Part shown: piece by piece, positions 35,604-44,738 of the stretch
Numbering within the stretch: the first letter of the stretch is position 1
Layout: each line of letters begins with the position of its first letter
Source of the DNA: Gemelliphila asaccharolytica
Lineage (GTDB): Bacteria > Bacillota > Bacilli > Staphylococcales > Gemellaceae
Direction: 5' to 3'
Length of the DNA: 64,000 nt
NCBI RefSeq assembly: GCF_001553005.1
Contig: NZ_KQ959899.1
Location: 5,140 to 69,139, forward strand
Program-made: the position numbers and the translations under genes
Notes under the pieces: model-generated
Databases searched by the model: none
What the model was told of the DNA's origin: nothing
The model's input: the letters and a program-made list of their open reading frames with translations, nothing else

Positions 35604-36794
35604 TTAGGCTGTAGCACCAATTTTCAAAAGTTTTACTGCTTCTCTTAAAACTAAGATTCCATCTACTCTTTCTTTACCTAAGAAACCAACCATGCCATTA
35701 CCAGCAAATAGTTCTTTTAAGTCTTGGAAAGACCTGTTTCCTCTATCTCCAATCTTGTAGTATGAAAAATCGCCAAAGGCTACTGCAAGCTTTCCTTTTT
35801 CAGCTTTTGGAGCAAAGGCAGATGTATAAGCAGGATATCCTAAAAGTCTATCTGGTTCTCCATCTTTAAGTGATGGTTGCCAAATATATGCACCATTAAC
35901 ATCTTTAAGCTTTCTAATCTGAGCTACTGTTGCATCATTTAAAATGAATGCCGCTTTCTTTCTATAAGGTCTGTCTAAGGAGTAGACTAAATCAATTAGT
36001 TCATCTGCAGTAATTGTTTGAGCCTTTGTTGTACCTCCAAGTTCTCCACCTTTTTTAGAGTCAAAAATTCCTGTAGGTTTATTTACTCCATCGCCATTTA
36101 AGAAGGCATCCTCTTCAGCATTTGCTAGTGCTCTAGTAAATTCTTCAGTGATGTATTTTTCTAAATTAAAGGCTGAATCATAAAGAAGTTCTTCAGTAAC
36201 TTTAATACCTACATGGAGTTTGTGTGCATCTAGAGATACTTGACCAAATGTACCATCCCCAAAAGTAAGTTGGCCACCTTCTTCAACCCATAGGGCCGCC
36301 GGTTTTGTAGCTGCAATATTGATTTTATGAAGTCCAGAAGTTTGAACTTTTGTAGCTAATTTTCTTACAATATTTTCATTCTCAAGACCATTTACAATAT
36401 CTGTTTCCATTTCTTCTGGAACTAAATATCCACCACTTTCATCTGTACCTACTTTTAATTCATTTGAAATATCTCTAAAGTTAGTTCTTAATGCTTTCAT
36501 CATAGACTTCTTGTAGACATTTCTTGCTCTCATTGGCTTTTCTTCTTCATTAAAAGTAGAAGGTTCATTTGTTAATGCTTGAGTTGTAGGTTTTTCTAAA
36601 GTTTTCTCCATTTCTTTTTCCCTCTTCTTTCTTTCAATTTCACGAGTGTAATTCTCGATAGTTCTTTCCATTTCTTCATATGTTTTAAAGTCTTCATCAG
36701 ACATTAGACCATTTTCATCTTTCTTAGATTCAGCAAATGATTTTGCCTCATCCCAAGCTTTAGTTCTCTTTTCCATTAGTTCTTTTAAGTTCAT
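35604..36794 (-). CDS. Major capsid protein (HK97 fold)
   Basis: This 396-aa protein has an N-terminal coiled-coil delta domain (EEMERTIENYTREIERKKRE) of about 100 residues that is cut off during maturation. The HK97 core follows (ESGGYLVPEEMETDIVNGLE, then FLGKERVDGILVLREAVKLL). It is encoded directly after the prohead protease (4-bp gap). Confidence 0.93.
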   Translation of the reverse strand: MNLKELMEKRTKAWDEAKSFAESKKDENGLMSDEDFKTYEEMERTIENYTREIERKKREKEMEKTLEKPTTQALTNEPSTFNEEEKPMRARNVYKKSMMKALRTNFRDISNELKVGTDESGGYLVPEEMETDIVNGLENENIVRKLATKVQTSGLHKINIAATKPAALWVEEGGQLTFGDGTFGQVSLDAHKLHVGIKVTEELLYDSAFNLEKYITEEFTRALANAEEDAFLNGDGVNKPTGIFDSKKGGELGGTTKAQTITADELIDLVYSLDRPYRKKAAFILNDATVAQIRKLKDVNGAYIWQPSLKDGEPDRLLGYPAYTSAFAPKAEKGKLAVAFGDFSYYKIGDRGNRSFQDLKELFAGNGMVGFLGKERVDGILVLREAVKLLKIGATA

Positions 36795-36798
36795 ATCT

Positions 36799-37485
36799 TT
36801 ACCTCCAAGTATTTTTAATTTTGTTTAATCTGCCTTCGACCTCACTCATTGAGTGAGTTTTCACTTCTTTATTTATCTTCGTTAAGAGCGAGTTTGTAAC
36901 TGCTCGCCTTGAAAAGACCATGTTTGTAGCTTTTTCATCTTTTCTTTTGTCAGTTAGAGTTCCATCACAAAAACCCATCTCAATAGCCTTGTTCTTATCA
37001 AACCAAGTCTCCCCATCCATTAGATTAGAAATCTCTTCTCTGGATAAACCTGTTTTAATCTCATAGGCATTGATGATTGATTCCTTGACTTCCTTTAACA
37101 TATCTATAGCTTTTTGCATTTCTTTTGAGTCACCAATGGCAACAGTTAAGGGATTATGAATCATCATTAGTGAGGTAGGACTCATCAACACCTCAGTTCC
37201 TGCCATGGCAATGACCGATGCTGCTGATGCTGCAAGTCCGTCAATCTTTATGGTTACATTTCCCTCATGCTCTAAAAGCATGGTGTAAATTCTTGATGCT
37301 GCGATACAATCACCACCAGGGGAGTTTATCCAAACAGTTATATCTCCACTTTTGTTTTTTAATTCTTCAAAAAAGAGCCTTGGTGTGATTTCATCATCAA
37401 ACCAAGACTCTTCTGCAATAACTCCATCTATATAAAGTTCATTTGAATCCTTTTTCCAATTCCAAAATATTTTATTGTTCTTCAT
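36799..37485 (-). CDS. ClpP-like prohead protease
   Basis: This 228-aa protein has a ClpP fold: VWINSPGGDCIAASRIY, the serine in GLAASAASVIAMAG, the His in MMIHNPLT, and an Asp later. It removes the capsid delta domain. It overlaps the portal gene by 14 bp. It belongs to the S14-type rather than the U35 type. Confidence 0.92.
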   Translation of the reverse strand: MKNNKIFWNWKKDSNELYIDGVIAEESWFDDEITPRLFFEELKNKSGDITVWINSPGGDCIAASRIYTMLLEHEGNVTIKIDGLAASAASVIAMAGTEVLMSPTSLMMIHNPLTVAIGDSKEMQKAIDMLKEVKESIINAYEIKTGLSREEISNLMDGETWFDKNKAIEMGFCDGTLTDKRKDEKATNMVFSRRAVTNSLLTKINKEVKTHSMSEVEGRLNKIKNTWR

Positions 37486-38713
37486 TAGAACTTATCTCTT
37501 CTCCTTTCTGCTGATAAAAACTACCTGCCTTATCAAGTGGTAGCATATTTCCATTTACAAGATATAGGTCTCCACCTTCTTCAGCTGATATCCTATCTAG
37601 GTTTTCTAACTCTCTTATGTCATTTGCACTCATCCAGCCATTTTGTCTTCCTACAGCATATCCATTCATTCTTGATTCATAGTCTCCTCTTAGAAGTCCG
37701 TCAAGGTTGAATTTAATAAAGTAGGATTCTTTCTCCTTCTTTGTTAGTAGTGCTCTTTCTAAGGATTGCTCCCAACGAACAATCCAAGGGTCAAGGGTGT
37801 ATTTAACAAATTCAAGCGACTGTTGTTCTATATTTGAAAATGATGACCTTTCCAGGTCCCCAATCATATGAGGTGGTATTCTGAATATCCTTGCTATCTC
37901 ATTTAACTGAAACTTTCTTGTTTCCAAAAACTGGGCCTCACTTGGCGCTATGGCTATTGGTTGGTATTTCATCCCTTCTTCAAGTACAGCCACTTTGTTA
38001 GCATTTTTAGGCCCCTGAAAGGCTGCATTCCATGACTCTCTAACTCTTTCTGGATCTTTAATAATACCTGGATGCTCTAAAACCCCACCTGGTTGTGCTC
38101 CATTTTGGAAGAAAGATGCTCCATAATCTTCACAAGCCATCGCCATGCCAATGGCATTTTTTGCCATTGTTATTGGCGAATATCCAATAAGTCCATCAAA
38201 ACCAAGCCCTGGTATATGAAGGACATCTTCTTTTAAAAGAAAAACTTCTTCTGATTTGTGATTGTATTTATAAAAGATTTCTCCATCTTCACTTCTCATT
38301 ACAGTCATCTTATTTGGCATTAGTGGGTAAAGTCCAATAACCTCATTTCTACCATTACGAATTATTTGAGCATAGGCATTACCCCACAAAAGAAGATGAG
38401 TCATTAGTGTCTCTCTAAATACAAATGAAGTCATCTCAGTATTTGGTTCATCGTGTAAGAGAAAATATATAGCATGGTCTTTTGCTTTTTCCTTTGAGTT
38501 CGAATCTCCTCTTTTATATAAATGAAGAGGAAGTCCTGCCAAGGTTTCAGCAAGAACTCTCACACATGAATAAACTGCCGTCATCTGCATAGCAGTAAAT
38601 TCGTTGACATTCCTACCTGCTGTTGTTCTCCCAAATAAAAAAGACGATGAAGATAACCTCTCCCCGTCTTTAGGTTTGTCTCTCGACTTAAATATTAAAT
38701 TTAAAATGTTTAT
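37472..38713 (-). CDS. Portal protein, apparently with a non-canonical ATA start
   Basis: The open frame has its first ATG at 38590, inside the conserved region (MQMTAVYSCVRVLAETLAGL). The frame is open for 41 more codons that match portal N-termini (LSSSSFLFGRTTAGRNVNEF). GGAGG lies 7 bp before an ATA codon at 38713, exactly where ATG is expected; an ATT precedes it. From ATA the product is 413 aa, a normal length. It forms the dodecameric DNA channel. Either ATA is used weakly, a 371-aa truncated form starts at 38590, or the gene is crippled. Confidence 0.85.
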   Translation of the reverse strand: MNILNLIFKSRDKPKDGERLSSSSFLFGRTTAGRNVNEFTAMQMTAVYSCVRVLAETLAGLPLHLYKRGDSNSKEKAKDHAIYFLLHDEPNTEMTSFVFRETLMTHLLLWGNAYAQIIRNGRNEVIGLYPLMPNKMTVMRSEDGEIFYKYNHKSEEVFLLKEDVLHIPGLGFDGLIGYSPITMAKNAIGMAMACEDYGASFFQNGAQPGGVLEHPGIIKDPERVRESWNAAFQGPKNANKVAVLEEGMKYQPIAIAPSEAQFLETRKFQLNEIARIFRIPPHMIGDLERSSFSNIEQQSLEFVKYTLDPWIVRWEQSLERALLTKKEKESYFIKFNLDGLLRGDYESRMNGYAVGRQNGWMSANDIRELENLDRISAEEGGDLYLVNGNMLPLDKAGSFYQQKGEEISSNEEQ

Positions 38714-38740
38714 AATGCCACCTCCTTAGTTACTTGCAAT

Positions 38741-38764
38741 TAAAAAGCCTTCTTTTTGAAGGCC
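38741..38764 (-). terminator. Terminator of the 375-aa moron gene
   Basis: On the minus strand GCCTTC pairs with GAAGGC around five A and is followed by TTTTTAATT. It closes the 375-aa gene before the portal operon. Confidence 0.7.
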
Positions 38765-38799
38765 ATATTTTTTACTATTTAATAAAAAGTAATTGATAC

Positions 38800-39927
38800 T
38801 TAATAATTCAAAGTTTCTTTAACAAATTTATTAAATTCACCATTAATTAAATGAACGTCATCTCTGAATAATCTAGTGTCAGTGTAATTTCTCTGTCCGT
38901 CAAAATCTTTTGTTTCAATTGTTAAAAAAAATGTCTTATGCAATTCACTTATTGTACTTTCAATTAGTGTATCATCATAACCTAAGTCACATCTTAAAAC
39001 ACTTATTAATGATGGTAACCAAACAGTGTTAAATCTTCTAAAAATAAAGTTTGGTTTTAATTTTTTAGGATTACTTAAATAGTCTACTATTTTCCATAAT
39101 ATAATTCTTGAACTAAATAGACTTACACATGAAGTTGATTCAACTATATTATTTGCAAATCTTTTCTTAGCTTCATTCTTATCTTTAGTAAAATTAGGGT
39201 TATTACTTCTAAAAGGATACGCTTCAAGGTTAACAATCTTCTGAGTCATTAATTCAATGTATTCCCAATCATTAACTATATTATTATATAAGTCTTCTCT
39301 AGTTTTGTACTTCTTATCAAGGTTTTTTATATTATTTAAGTAAGAGATAGTAATATTTGCTACATAGTTGTTAAAATAATACGCAATATTATTTAATTTT
39401 ATTTTTTTATATTCTATTCCTAATTCTTTTAATTTCTTTAACTTTAATAATTCTGAATACAATATATTTTTATTAGAATTAACAATATATCTTTTAATGA
39501 ATGTTCTATCGATAACACGAAATCCTCTATCATCAATAATGTTCATTGAATCATCATTACTATTTAGTTCTCTAGCTTGTTTATAATATGAAAAAATTCC
39601 ATCAGGTATAAACTTATCATCTATTTCTATATTTGGATTTACTAGGCATAAAAATAAACTTCCATTATCAATGTCACCAATAAGATGACTGGGAATACCA
39701 TAATGAATATTTCTGCAAAAATTTTCTGGTAATTCTAGAAGCTTTTTATCTATATTTAACCACGAAAAATCTTTTGAATTGGTATCAACAGAATTAAAAA
39801 AATCATCTATTAATCTATCTAAATTTACTCCACACCATGGATTATATAATTTTAGCAATTTATCTGCAGTTTTAATTTCTCCAACTTTAGTTTTATAATT
39901 TTCTACTAACTTTTCTAACATAATCAT
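38800..39927 (-). CDS. Unknown 375-aa protein, prophage moron between large terminase and portal
   Basis: The protein is Asn/Lys/Tyr-rich with no signal peptide or clear domain. A segment SHLIGDIDNGSLFLCLVNPN resembles the start of uracil-DNA-glycosylase-like proteins seen in defence loci, but key motifs are not convincing. It has its own TATAAT upstream (about 39950) and its own terminator, and separates two genes that are adjacent in most siphophages. These are moron hallmarks; superinfection exclusion or host-defence function is the natural guess. It is more AT-rich than the packaging genes. Confidence 0.6.
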   Translation of the reverse strand: MIMLEKLVENYKTKVGEIKTADKLLKLYNPWCGVNLDRLIDDFFNSVDTNSKDFSWLNIDKKLLELPENFCRNIHYGIPSHLIGDIDNGSLFLCLVNPNIEIDDKFIPDGIFSYYKQARELNSNDDSMNIIDDRGFRVIDRTFIKRYIVNSNKNILYSELLKLKKLKELGIEYKKIKLNNIAYYFNNYVANITISYLNNIKNLDKKYKTREDLYNNIVNDWEYIELMTQKIVNLEAYPFRSNNPNFTKDKNEAKKRFANNIVESTSCVSLFSSRIILWKIVDYLSNPKKLKPNFIFRRFNTVWLPSLISVLRCDLGYDDTLIESTISELHKTFFLTIETKDFDGQRNYTDTRLFRDDVHLINGEFNKFVKETLNY

Positions 39928-39984
39928 TTAGCACCTCATATCATTTAATCCTATTATAACATTTATGAAAAAAATCTAAAATAA

Positions 39985-41574
39985 TTAGAATATTATTAGT
40001 CCCCTATCATCATAAACCGATTCACTTATATCATTTCCACATCTTATAGCTCTATCAAGTGCCATAATTGTGGCAATAACTCCATCTATCTTTTCTGTAG
40101 ATTTTTCTTTGTCAGCTTTTATATTTCCAGCAGGGTCTGTTCGTATAAAGATATTATCCATCATCCATCTTAGAACTGGATTACCTCCATGGGCTATTTT
40201 TCTTTCGAGTGTTAGTTTCATTAATTCTTTTGTTGGTGGAGACATATCTTTAAATCCTTGACCAAAGGGAACTACTGTAAAACCCATCCATTCTAAGTTT
40301 TGAACCATCTGAACTGCTCCCCATCTATCAAAGGCAATTTCTCTAATGTTATATATCTCACCTAAGTTTTCGATAAATTTTTCTATGAAACCATAGTGTA
40401 CTACATTTCCTTCTGTTGTCTGAATGTAGCCTTGTTTTTTCCATAGGTCATAGTTTACATGGTCTCTTTTTACTCTAAGGTCAAGATTATCTTCTGGCAA
40501 CCAAAAGTAGGGTAATATCTGATATTTATCTTCTTCATCTAATGGAGGAAAGACTAAAACAAAGGCTGTAATATCTGTTGTCGATGATAGGTCAAGACCT
40601 CCATAACAAACTCTGCCCTTTAGTTCATCTTCATTAACAGCAAAATTACATAGATCCCATTTTTCCATAGGCATCCACCTAATTGCTTGCTTGACCCACT
40701 GATTTAACCTTAACTGTCTGAATGCATTTTCTTCAGTTGGGTTTTGCTTAGCTGATTCACAGGCTTGTCTTACTTTTTCTATTGGTACAGTTATTCCAAG
40801 AGATGGATTTGCTTTATGCCATACTTTTTCATCTGTCCAGTCATCCTCTCTGTCTGCTCCATAGATTACAGGATAGAAAGTAGAATCAGTTTTTCTTCCT
40901 TCAAGTATGTCAACTGCCTTTTGATGAGTCTCATAGCAGATTGATTTAGTATCCGTTCCAGCAGTTGTTATGAGAAAATATAGAGGTTGAGTTCTCGCAT
41001 CACCAGACCCTTTTGTCATTACATCAAATAGCTTTCTATTAGGTTGAGTATGAAGTTCATCAAATACGACACCATGAATATTAAATCCGTGTTTGGAATA
41101 AGCCTCTGCAGATAAAACTTGATAGAAAGAATTAGTTGGTTTATATATCATTCTCTTTTGAGATGCTAGAATTTTTACTCTTTTAGATAAGGCTGGGCTC
41201 ATCCTTACCATATCAGCTGCAACATCAAAAACTATAGTTGCTTGTTGTCTATCGGCAGCACATCCATAAACTTCTGCTCTTTCCTCTCCATCACCACAAG
41301 TAAGGAGAAGCGCTACAGCAGCTGCAAGTTCTGACTTTCCCATCTTCTTTGGTATTTCAATATATGCAGTATTAAATTGTCGATATCCTGTATCTTTTAC
41401 AATACCAAACAAGTCTCTTATGATTTCTTCTTGCCATTCAATAAGCTTGAAGTCTTTACCTGCCCATCTACCTTTAGTATGTTTAAGGCATTCTATAAAG
41501 GTAACTGCATAGTCTGCTTTGTTTTTATCATATCGGGATGTTTCAAGCATAAATCTACTTGGTTTATATTTCAT
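39985..41574 (-). CDS. Phage terminase large subunit
   Basis: This 529-aa protein has an N-terminal ATPase (Walker A variant IPKKMGKSELAAA, Walker B GVVFDELHTQ, coupling TTAGTD) and a C-terminal RNase H-like nuclease (YGGLDLSSTTDI with catalytic Asp, IREIAFDRWGAVQM, EKIDGVIATIMALDRA). It drives DNA into the prohead and cuts the genome. The start has GGAGG. It is separated from the small subunit by five genes. Confidence 0.93.
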   Translation of the reverse strand: MKYKPSRFMLETSRYDKNKADYAVTFIECLKHTKGRWAGKDFKLIEWQEEIIRDLFGIVKDTGYRQFNTAYIEIPKKMGKSELAAAVALLLTCGDGEERAEVYGCAADRQQATIVFDVAADMVRMSPALSKRVKILASQKRMIYKPTNSFYQVLSAEAYSKHGFNIHGVVFDELHTQPNRKLFDVMTKGSGDARTQPLYFLITTAGTDTKSICYETHQKAVDILEGRKTDSTFYPVIYGADREDDWTDEKVWHKANPSLGITVPIEKVRQACESAKQNPTEENAFRQLRLNQWVKQAIRWMPMEKWDLCNFAVNEDELKGRVCYGGLDLSSTTDITAFVLVFPPLDEEDKYQILPYFWLPEDNLDLRVKRDHVNYDLWKKQGYIQTTEGNVVHYGFIEKFIENLGEIYNIREIAFDRWGAVQMVQNLEWMGFTVVPFGQGFKDMSPPTKELMKLTLERKIAHGGNPVLRWMMDNIFIRTDPAGNIKADKEKSTEKIDGVIATIMALDRAIRCGNDISESVYDDRGLIIF

Positions 41575-41671
41575 TTGACCTCCTTCCTCTAAAAACAGGC
41601 ATAAAAAATAGCCACATGATTGTGACTTCTACTACAACCAATAGAGCCTAAACCCTATTTGGAATTTTATT

Positions 41672-41959
41672 TTATCTTTGTCTTGCTATGTTTAATTCTT
41701 TGTAAGCTTTCTTTAGTTCTCTTTCTAGTATTTCTGATTCTGCAAAAAGTTGAAACTCTTCGTCTGTTAAATTTCCTTTTGATACTTCCCAAAGTTCTTC
41801 ATGAAGTTGGTCTGCACATTTCTTTGCAGTTCCCGCTATGTCTAGAAGGTTAATGGCTGCTCCAATCTTGCCTTCTTTTGATTTTTTTATTGAGTTTTCA
41901 GAGTATCTTTTGCAGGCTTTGACTTCTGTTTCTAATCTTTCTAAAAGGTCTTTTTTCAT
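41672..41959 (-). CDS. Small helical phage protein, unknown
   Basis: This 95-aa charged helical protein begins MKKDLLERLETEVKACKRYS and contains two Cys (AGTAKKCADQLHEE). No family is recognised. It has its own conserved-type promoter (41990-42018) 31 bp upstream and a GGAG site, so it is probably expressed independently, perhaps in the lysogen. Confidence 0.6.
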   Translation of the reverse strand: MKKDLLERLETEVKACKRYSENSIKKSKEGKIGAAINLLDIAGTAKKCADQLHEELWEVSKGNLTDEEFQLFAESEILERELKKAYKELNIARQR

Positions 41960-41989
41960 GGTTTCACTCTCCTTTGTTTTGTTATATAC

Positions 41990-42018
41990 ATATTCCCGTA
42001 TAAGAGAGTATTAGTCAA
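41990..42018 (-). promoter_or_regulatory. Promoter of the 95-aa gene (shared element promoter type)
   Basis: On the minus strand CTTGACT, a 17-bp spacer ending TATACGG and GAATAT. TACGGGAATAT is identical to the block before the serine recombinases. Confidence 0.6.
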
Positions 42019-42057
42019 GTCTTTTGTGCTTATAAATCGGCTATTTTCCAATCTTTC

Positions 42058-42366
42058 TTAAAGGTTATCTATAAAGTCGTCAAACCATTTAGCTCCAATC
42101 TCAAGCCTTATCATTGGAAGTCTGCCAAGCTTATTATATTTTAAACTTACTATCCTTAAGTCTTCAGGAAGGCTAGTTTCGTAAAGCTGGTTGATTATTT
42201 TTCCCATTGTGATGTAAATTGTATCATCTTCAAGGTAGTCTTTTAAGTAATCTTGAAAAGCTAAGTCTCCATTTTCTCCTTCGTAAAGTCCAAGCATTGT
42301 AATTGCTGAAGAGTCGATTAACTCATTTAAATCTTCCTGTGTTTTCATGTATTTGTATACCATATT
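42058..42366 (-). CDS. Small phage protein, unknown
   Basis: The start at 42366 is chosen for AAGGAG 7 bp upstream. The 102-aa protein begins MVYKYMKTQEDLNELIDSSA and has acidic segments (YLEDDTIYITMGKIINQLYE). No domain is recognised. It is expressed from its own promoter at 42394-42422. Confidence 0.55.
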   Translation of the reverse strand, partial: NMVYKYMKTQEDLNELIDSSAITMLGLYEGENGDLAFQDYLKDYLEDDTIYITMGKIINQLYETSLPEDLRIVSLKYNKLGRLPMIRLEIGAKWFDDFIDNL

Positions 42367-42393
42367 TTTCTCCTTATCTTTTTTTGTATGTAC

Positions 42394-42422
42394 ATATAAC
42401 CGTACTGTCAAAAATAAGTCAA
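42394..42422 (-). promoter_or_regulatory. Promoter of the 102-aa gene (shared element promoter type)
   Basis: On the minus strand CTTGACT, a 17-bp spacer ending GTACGG and TTATAT, 28 bp before the start codon. Confidence 0.55.
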
Positions 42423-42462
42423 GTTAATTAGAGGATATAATGGCTATATTTCAACCTTTGCT

Positions 42463-42675
42463 CTATATTTTTTCTATTCTATCCACTCTGAAAATTACAT
42501 TTAACATCGAACCATTATCCCATTTTACTAGGATTGATCCAATGGCATCCACCCCATAAACTGTGCCTAAAGTTCCAACTGGAGGTGCTTGGTCATCTTC
42601 CATTTGGATTAGTTTTACTCTTGTACCTACTGGATACGTCTCTTTTAATTTTTGTATAATTTCACTTGAAATCAT
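42463..42675 (-). CDS. DUF4314 domain protein
   Basis: This 70-aa protein has a small beta-barrel pattern: YPVGTRVKLIQMEDDQAPPV, GTLGTVYGVDAIGSILVKWD and NGSMLN. That is the DUF4314 family common in clostridial phages and conjugative elements. The fold suggests nucleic-acid or protein binding; the function is not known. It has its own promoter at 42694-42722. Confidence 0.85.
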   Translation of the reverse strand: MISSEIIQKLKETYPVGTRVKLIQMEDDQAPPVGTLGTVYGVDAIGSILVKWDNGSMLNVIFRVDRIEKI

Positions 42676-42693
42676 CTAATCACCTCACATACA

Positions 42694-42722
42694 TATATCA
42701 CTCAATCTAGGATTTATATCAA
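42694..42722 (-). promoter_or_regulatory. Promoter of the DUF4314 gene (shared element promoter type)
   Basis: On the minus strand CTTGATA, a 17-bp spacer and GATATA (or ATATAT with 18 bp). It overlaps the 3' end of the methyltransferase gene. Confidence 0.5.
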
Positions 42723-43954
42723 GTCAGATTAAAAATATCTTCATATTTATACTCTTTTCCATTTCTTAAAAGGCTTACATCTTTATCACTACCAACTAAT
42801 TCAATAAATCTATTTACAATGACATCTACAAATTTTTCATCTAGTTCAATCATCCTACAAATTCTATCAGTCTGTTCACAAGCTATTAGTGTACTTCCAC
42901 TTCCACCAAATGGATCAAGTACAATAGAGTTTGTCATAGATGAGTTTTTAATAGGATAAGATAAAAGTGGAATAGGTTTCATAGTAGGGTGGTCTCCATT
43001 TTTTCTTGGTTTATCAAATTCCCAAATGGTAGACTCCTTCCTTCCTGTGTACCAGTTGTGTTTTCCTTTTTTCTTCCAACCATAAAGAATTGGTTCATGT
43101 TGCCATTGATATGGACTTCTTCCAAGTACAAGGGACTGTTTCTTCCAAATACAAGTACCAGATAAATAAAAGCCAGCGTCTTGAAATGCTTTTCTGAAAT
43201 TAAGTCCTTCTGTATCTGCATGAAAAACATATATCGATCCATCATCTGCGAGGAACTTTTCCATATTTAAAAAAGAGCTTAGTAAAAATTCATAGAATTT
43301 ACTTTGCTCCATATTGTCATTTTTAATTTTTCCAGCTGAACCTTCATAGTTTACGTTGTATGGAGGGTCTGTGATGATAAGATTTGCTTTTGATTCTCCC
43401 ATAAGTTTATCGTAAGTAACCTCATCTGTAGAATCTCCACAAATAAGTTTGTGCTTTCCTAAGATCCAAATATCTCCAGACTTTGAAAAAGTAGGCTTTT
43501 CTAATTCTTTCTCTACATCAAAGCCGTCATCTTCTGTCTCATTTCCTAAGTCAAAAATATTAGATAGTTCATCTGGTGAAAACCCAGTAAGTTCTACATT
43601 AAAACCATAATCTTCTAAGGATTCAATTTCTACTCTTAATAGTTCTTCATCCCATCCAGCATCAAGAGCCATTCTGTTATCAGCTAAGATATAGGCTTTC
43701 TTCTGTGCCTCGTTTAGGTGGTCTGCAAAGACACAAGGTACTTCTTTTATTCCTTCTTCCTTTGCTGCCATAATTCTTCCATGACCTGCAATAACTCCGT
43801 AGTCTTTGTCAATAATTACAGGATTGATAAAACCAAACTCTCTGATTGATGATCGTAGTTTGTTAATTTGGTCTGCTGAGTGGGTTCTTGCATTGTTTAC
43901 ATAGGGTACAAGTTTTTCAATATCGACTAATTTCATTTCTTTTGTTGTAATCAT
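42719..43954 (-). CDS. ParB-domain / DNA methyltransferase fusion
   Basis: The start at 43954 uses GGGGGA upstream; a second ATG is 12 bp earlier. The 411-aa protein joins a ParB/sulfiredoxin-like domain (VPYVNNARTHSADQINKLRS, VIAGHGRIMAAKEEG) to an N6/N4 DNA methyltransferase with DPPYNVNYEG and FGGSGSTLIACEQT (motif I after motif IV, beta class). Such fusions are common in phage genomes beside the terminase and may protect phage DNA or mark packaging sites. It overlaps the SAM synthetase gene by 4 bp, so substrate supply and use are coupled. The target site is unknown. Confidence 0.9.
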   Translation of the reverse strand: MITTKEMKLVDIEKLVPYVNNARTHSADQINKLRSSIREFGFINPVIIDKDYGVIAGHGRIMAAKEEGIKEVPCVFADHLNEAQKKAYILADNRMALDAGWDEELLRVEIESLEDYGFNVELTGFSPDELSNIFDLGNETEDDGFDVEKELEKPTFSKSGDIWILGKHKLICGDSTDEVTYDKLMGESKANLIITDPPYNVNYEGSAGKIKNDNMEQSKFYEFLLSSFLNMEKFLADDGSIYVFHADTEGLNFRKAFQDAGFYLSGTCIWKKQSLVLGRSPYQWQHEPILYGWKKKGKHNWYTGRKESTIWEFDKPRKNGDHPTMKPIPLLSYPIKNSSMTNSIVLDPFGGSGSTLIACEQTDRICRMIELDEKFVDVIVNRFIELVGSDKDVSLLRNGKEYKYEDIFNLT

Positions 43955-44733
43955 ATAATCCCCCATTTTGCAAATTCCTCAAAACCACCAATAGAATTAA
44001 TGTAGTTTCTAGCAATTTCTACAATTTCAGAATATGGTCTACCATCAATAGTTTCATCTCCTATTGCACAGGATAATTCAATCTCTTTATTTTCCTCTTG
44101 TGCCTTTAGGTAGGCATAAATATTAACTGATACATCAGCCTTGGATAGGTCTTTACCATGAAGACCACCACCAGTTACTGCTCGTCCCATATCTGAGCCG
44201 AGTTTTCTATTAGTCGCTCCAGTATCAATATCAAATCCTCCAGTCCAATCTCCTAATGGATTTACAATTGCTCTTGGATAAATTGATTTTAAAATTTCTG
44301 TAGATACATTTGACTGACAAATAATAAGTTTATCCCCATCAAGAATGTATTTTCCATCGTAAGGATAATTAGAATATATTTCACGAGCAATTAAAGATAG
44401 TCTCTTTTCTTCATCTGATGTATGTACTCCCTTAAAGATTCCATTGTCACCACATCTTATCTTTTCTTTTTGATTATTTGATAGGTGGATATCCTGTTCT
44501 ACTAATTTAATATCTGCTTTGACATCTCCAGCTATCCTCTTAATTGCTGTTTCAATTTCTTTCTTATTCAACTTACAATCTGTTTCTATAATGACATGAC
44601 AATTTCCATGCCCCAGCAAAACTTCAACTGCTATTTTAGGATTTTCCTTTTCTTTATATGATAAATCTACAATTGCACCAGCTATGCAATCAGCTATTTT
44701 ATCTGGATGCTTTGGATTTACTTTTTCAAACAA
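43951..44733 (-). CDS. Short phage-type S-adenosylmethionine synthetase
   Basis: This 260-aa protein (TTG start, GGAGG) has MetK signatures: HPDKIADCIAGAIVD, then GGFDIDTGATNRKLGSDMGR and AVTGGGLHGKDLSKADVSVN. Host MetK is about 390 aa, so this is a compact version with a shortened centre and N-terminus. The reaction would be ATP plus methionine to S-adenosylmethionine. Placed directly before and overlapping a methyltransferase, it probably supplies methyl donor locally. Loss of activity with retention of a binding role cannot be excluded. Confidence 0.85.
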   Translation of the reverse strand: MFEKVNPKHPDKIADCIAGAIVDLSYKEKENPKIAVEVLLGHGNCHVIIETDCKLNKKEIETAIKRIAGDVKADIKLVEQDIHLSNNQKEKIRCGDNGIFKGVHTSDEEKRLSLIAREIYSNYPYDGKYILDGDKLIICQSNVSTEILKSIYPRAIVNPLGDWTGGFDIDTGATNRKLGSDMGRAVTGGGLHGKDLSKADVSVNIYAYLKAQEENKEIELSCAIGDETIDGRPYSEIVEIARNYINSIGGFEEFAKWGII

Positions 44734-44738
44734 TATAA

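Noticed and set aside
42719..43954. The ParB-like N-terminus taken as a plasmid partition system.
   Set aside because: It is fused to a methyltransferase, has no ParA partner and lies in a phage packaging block, where such fusions are usual.
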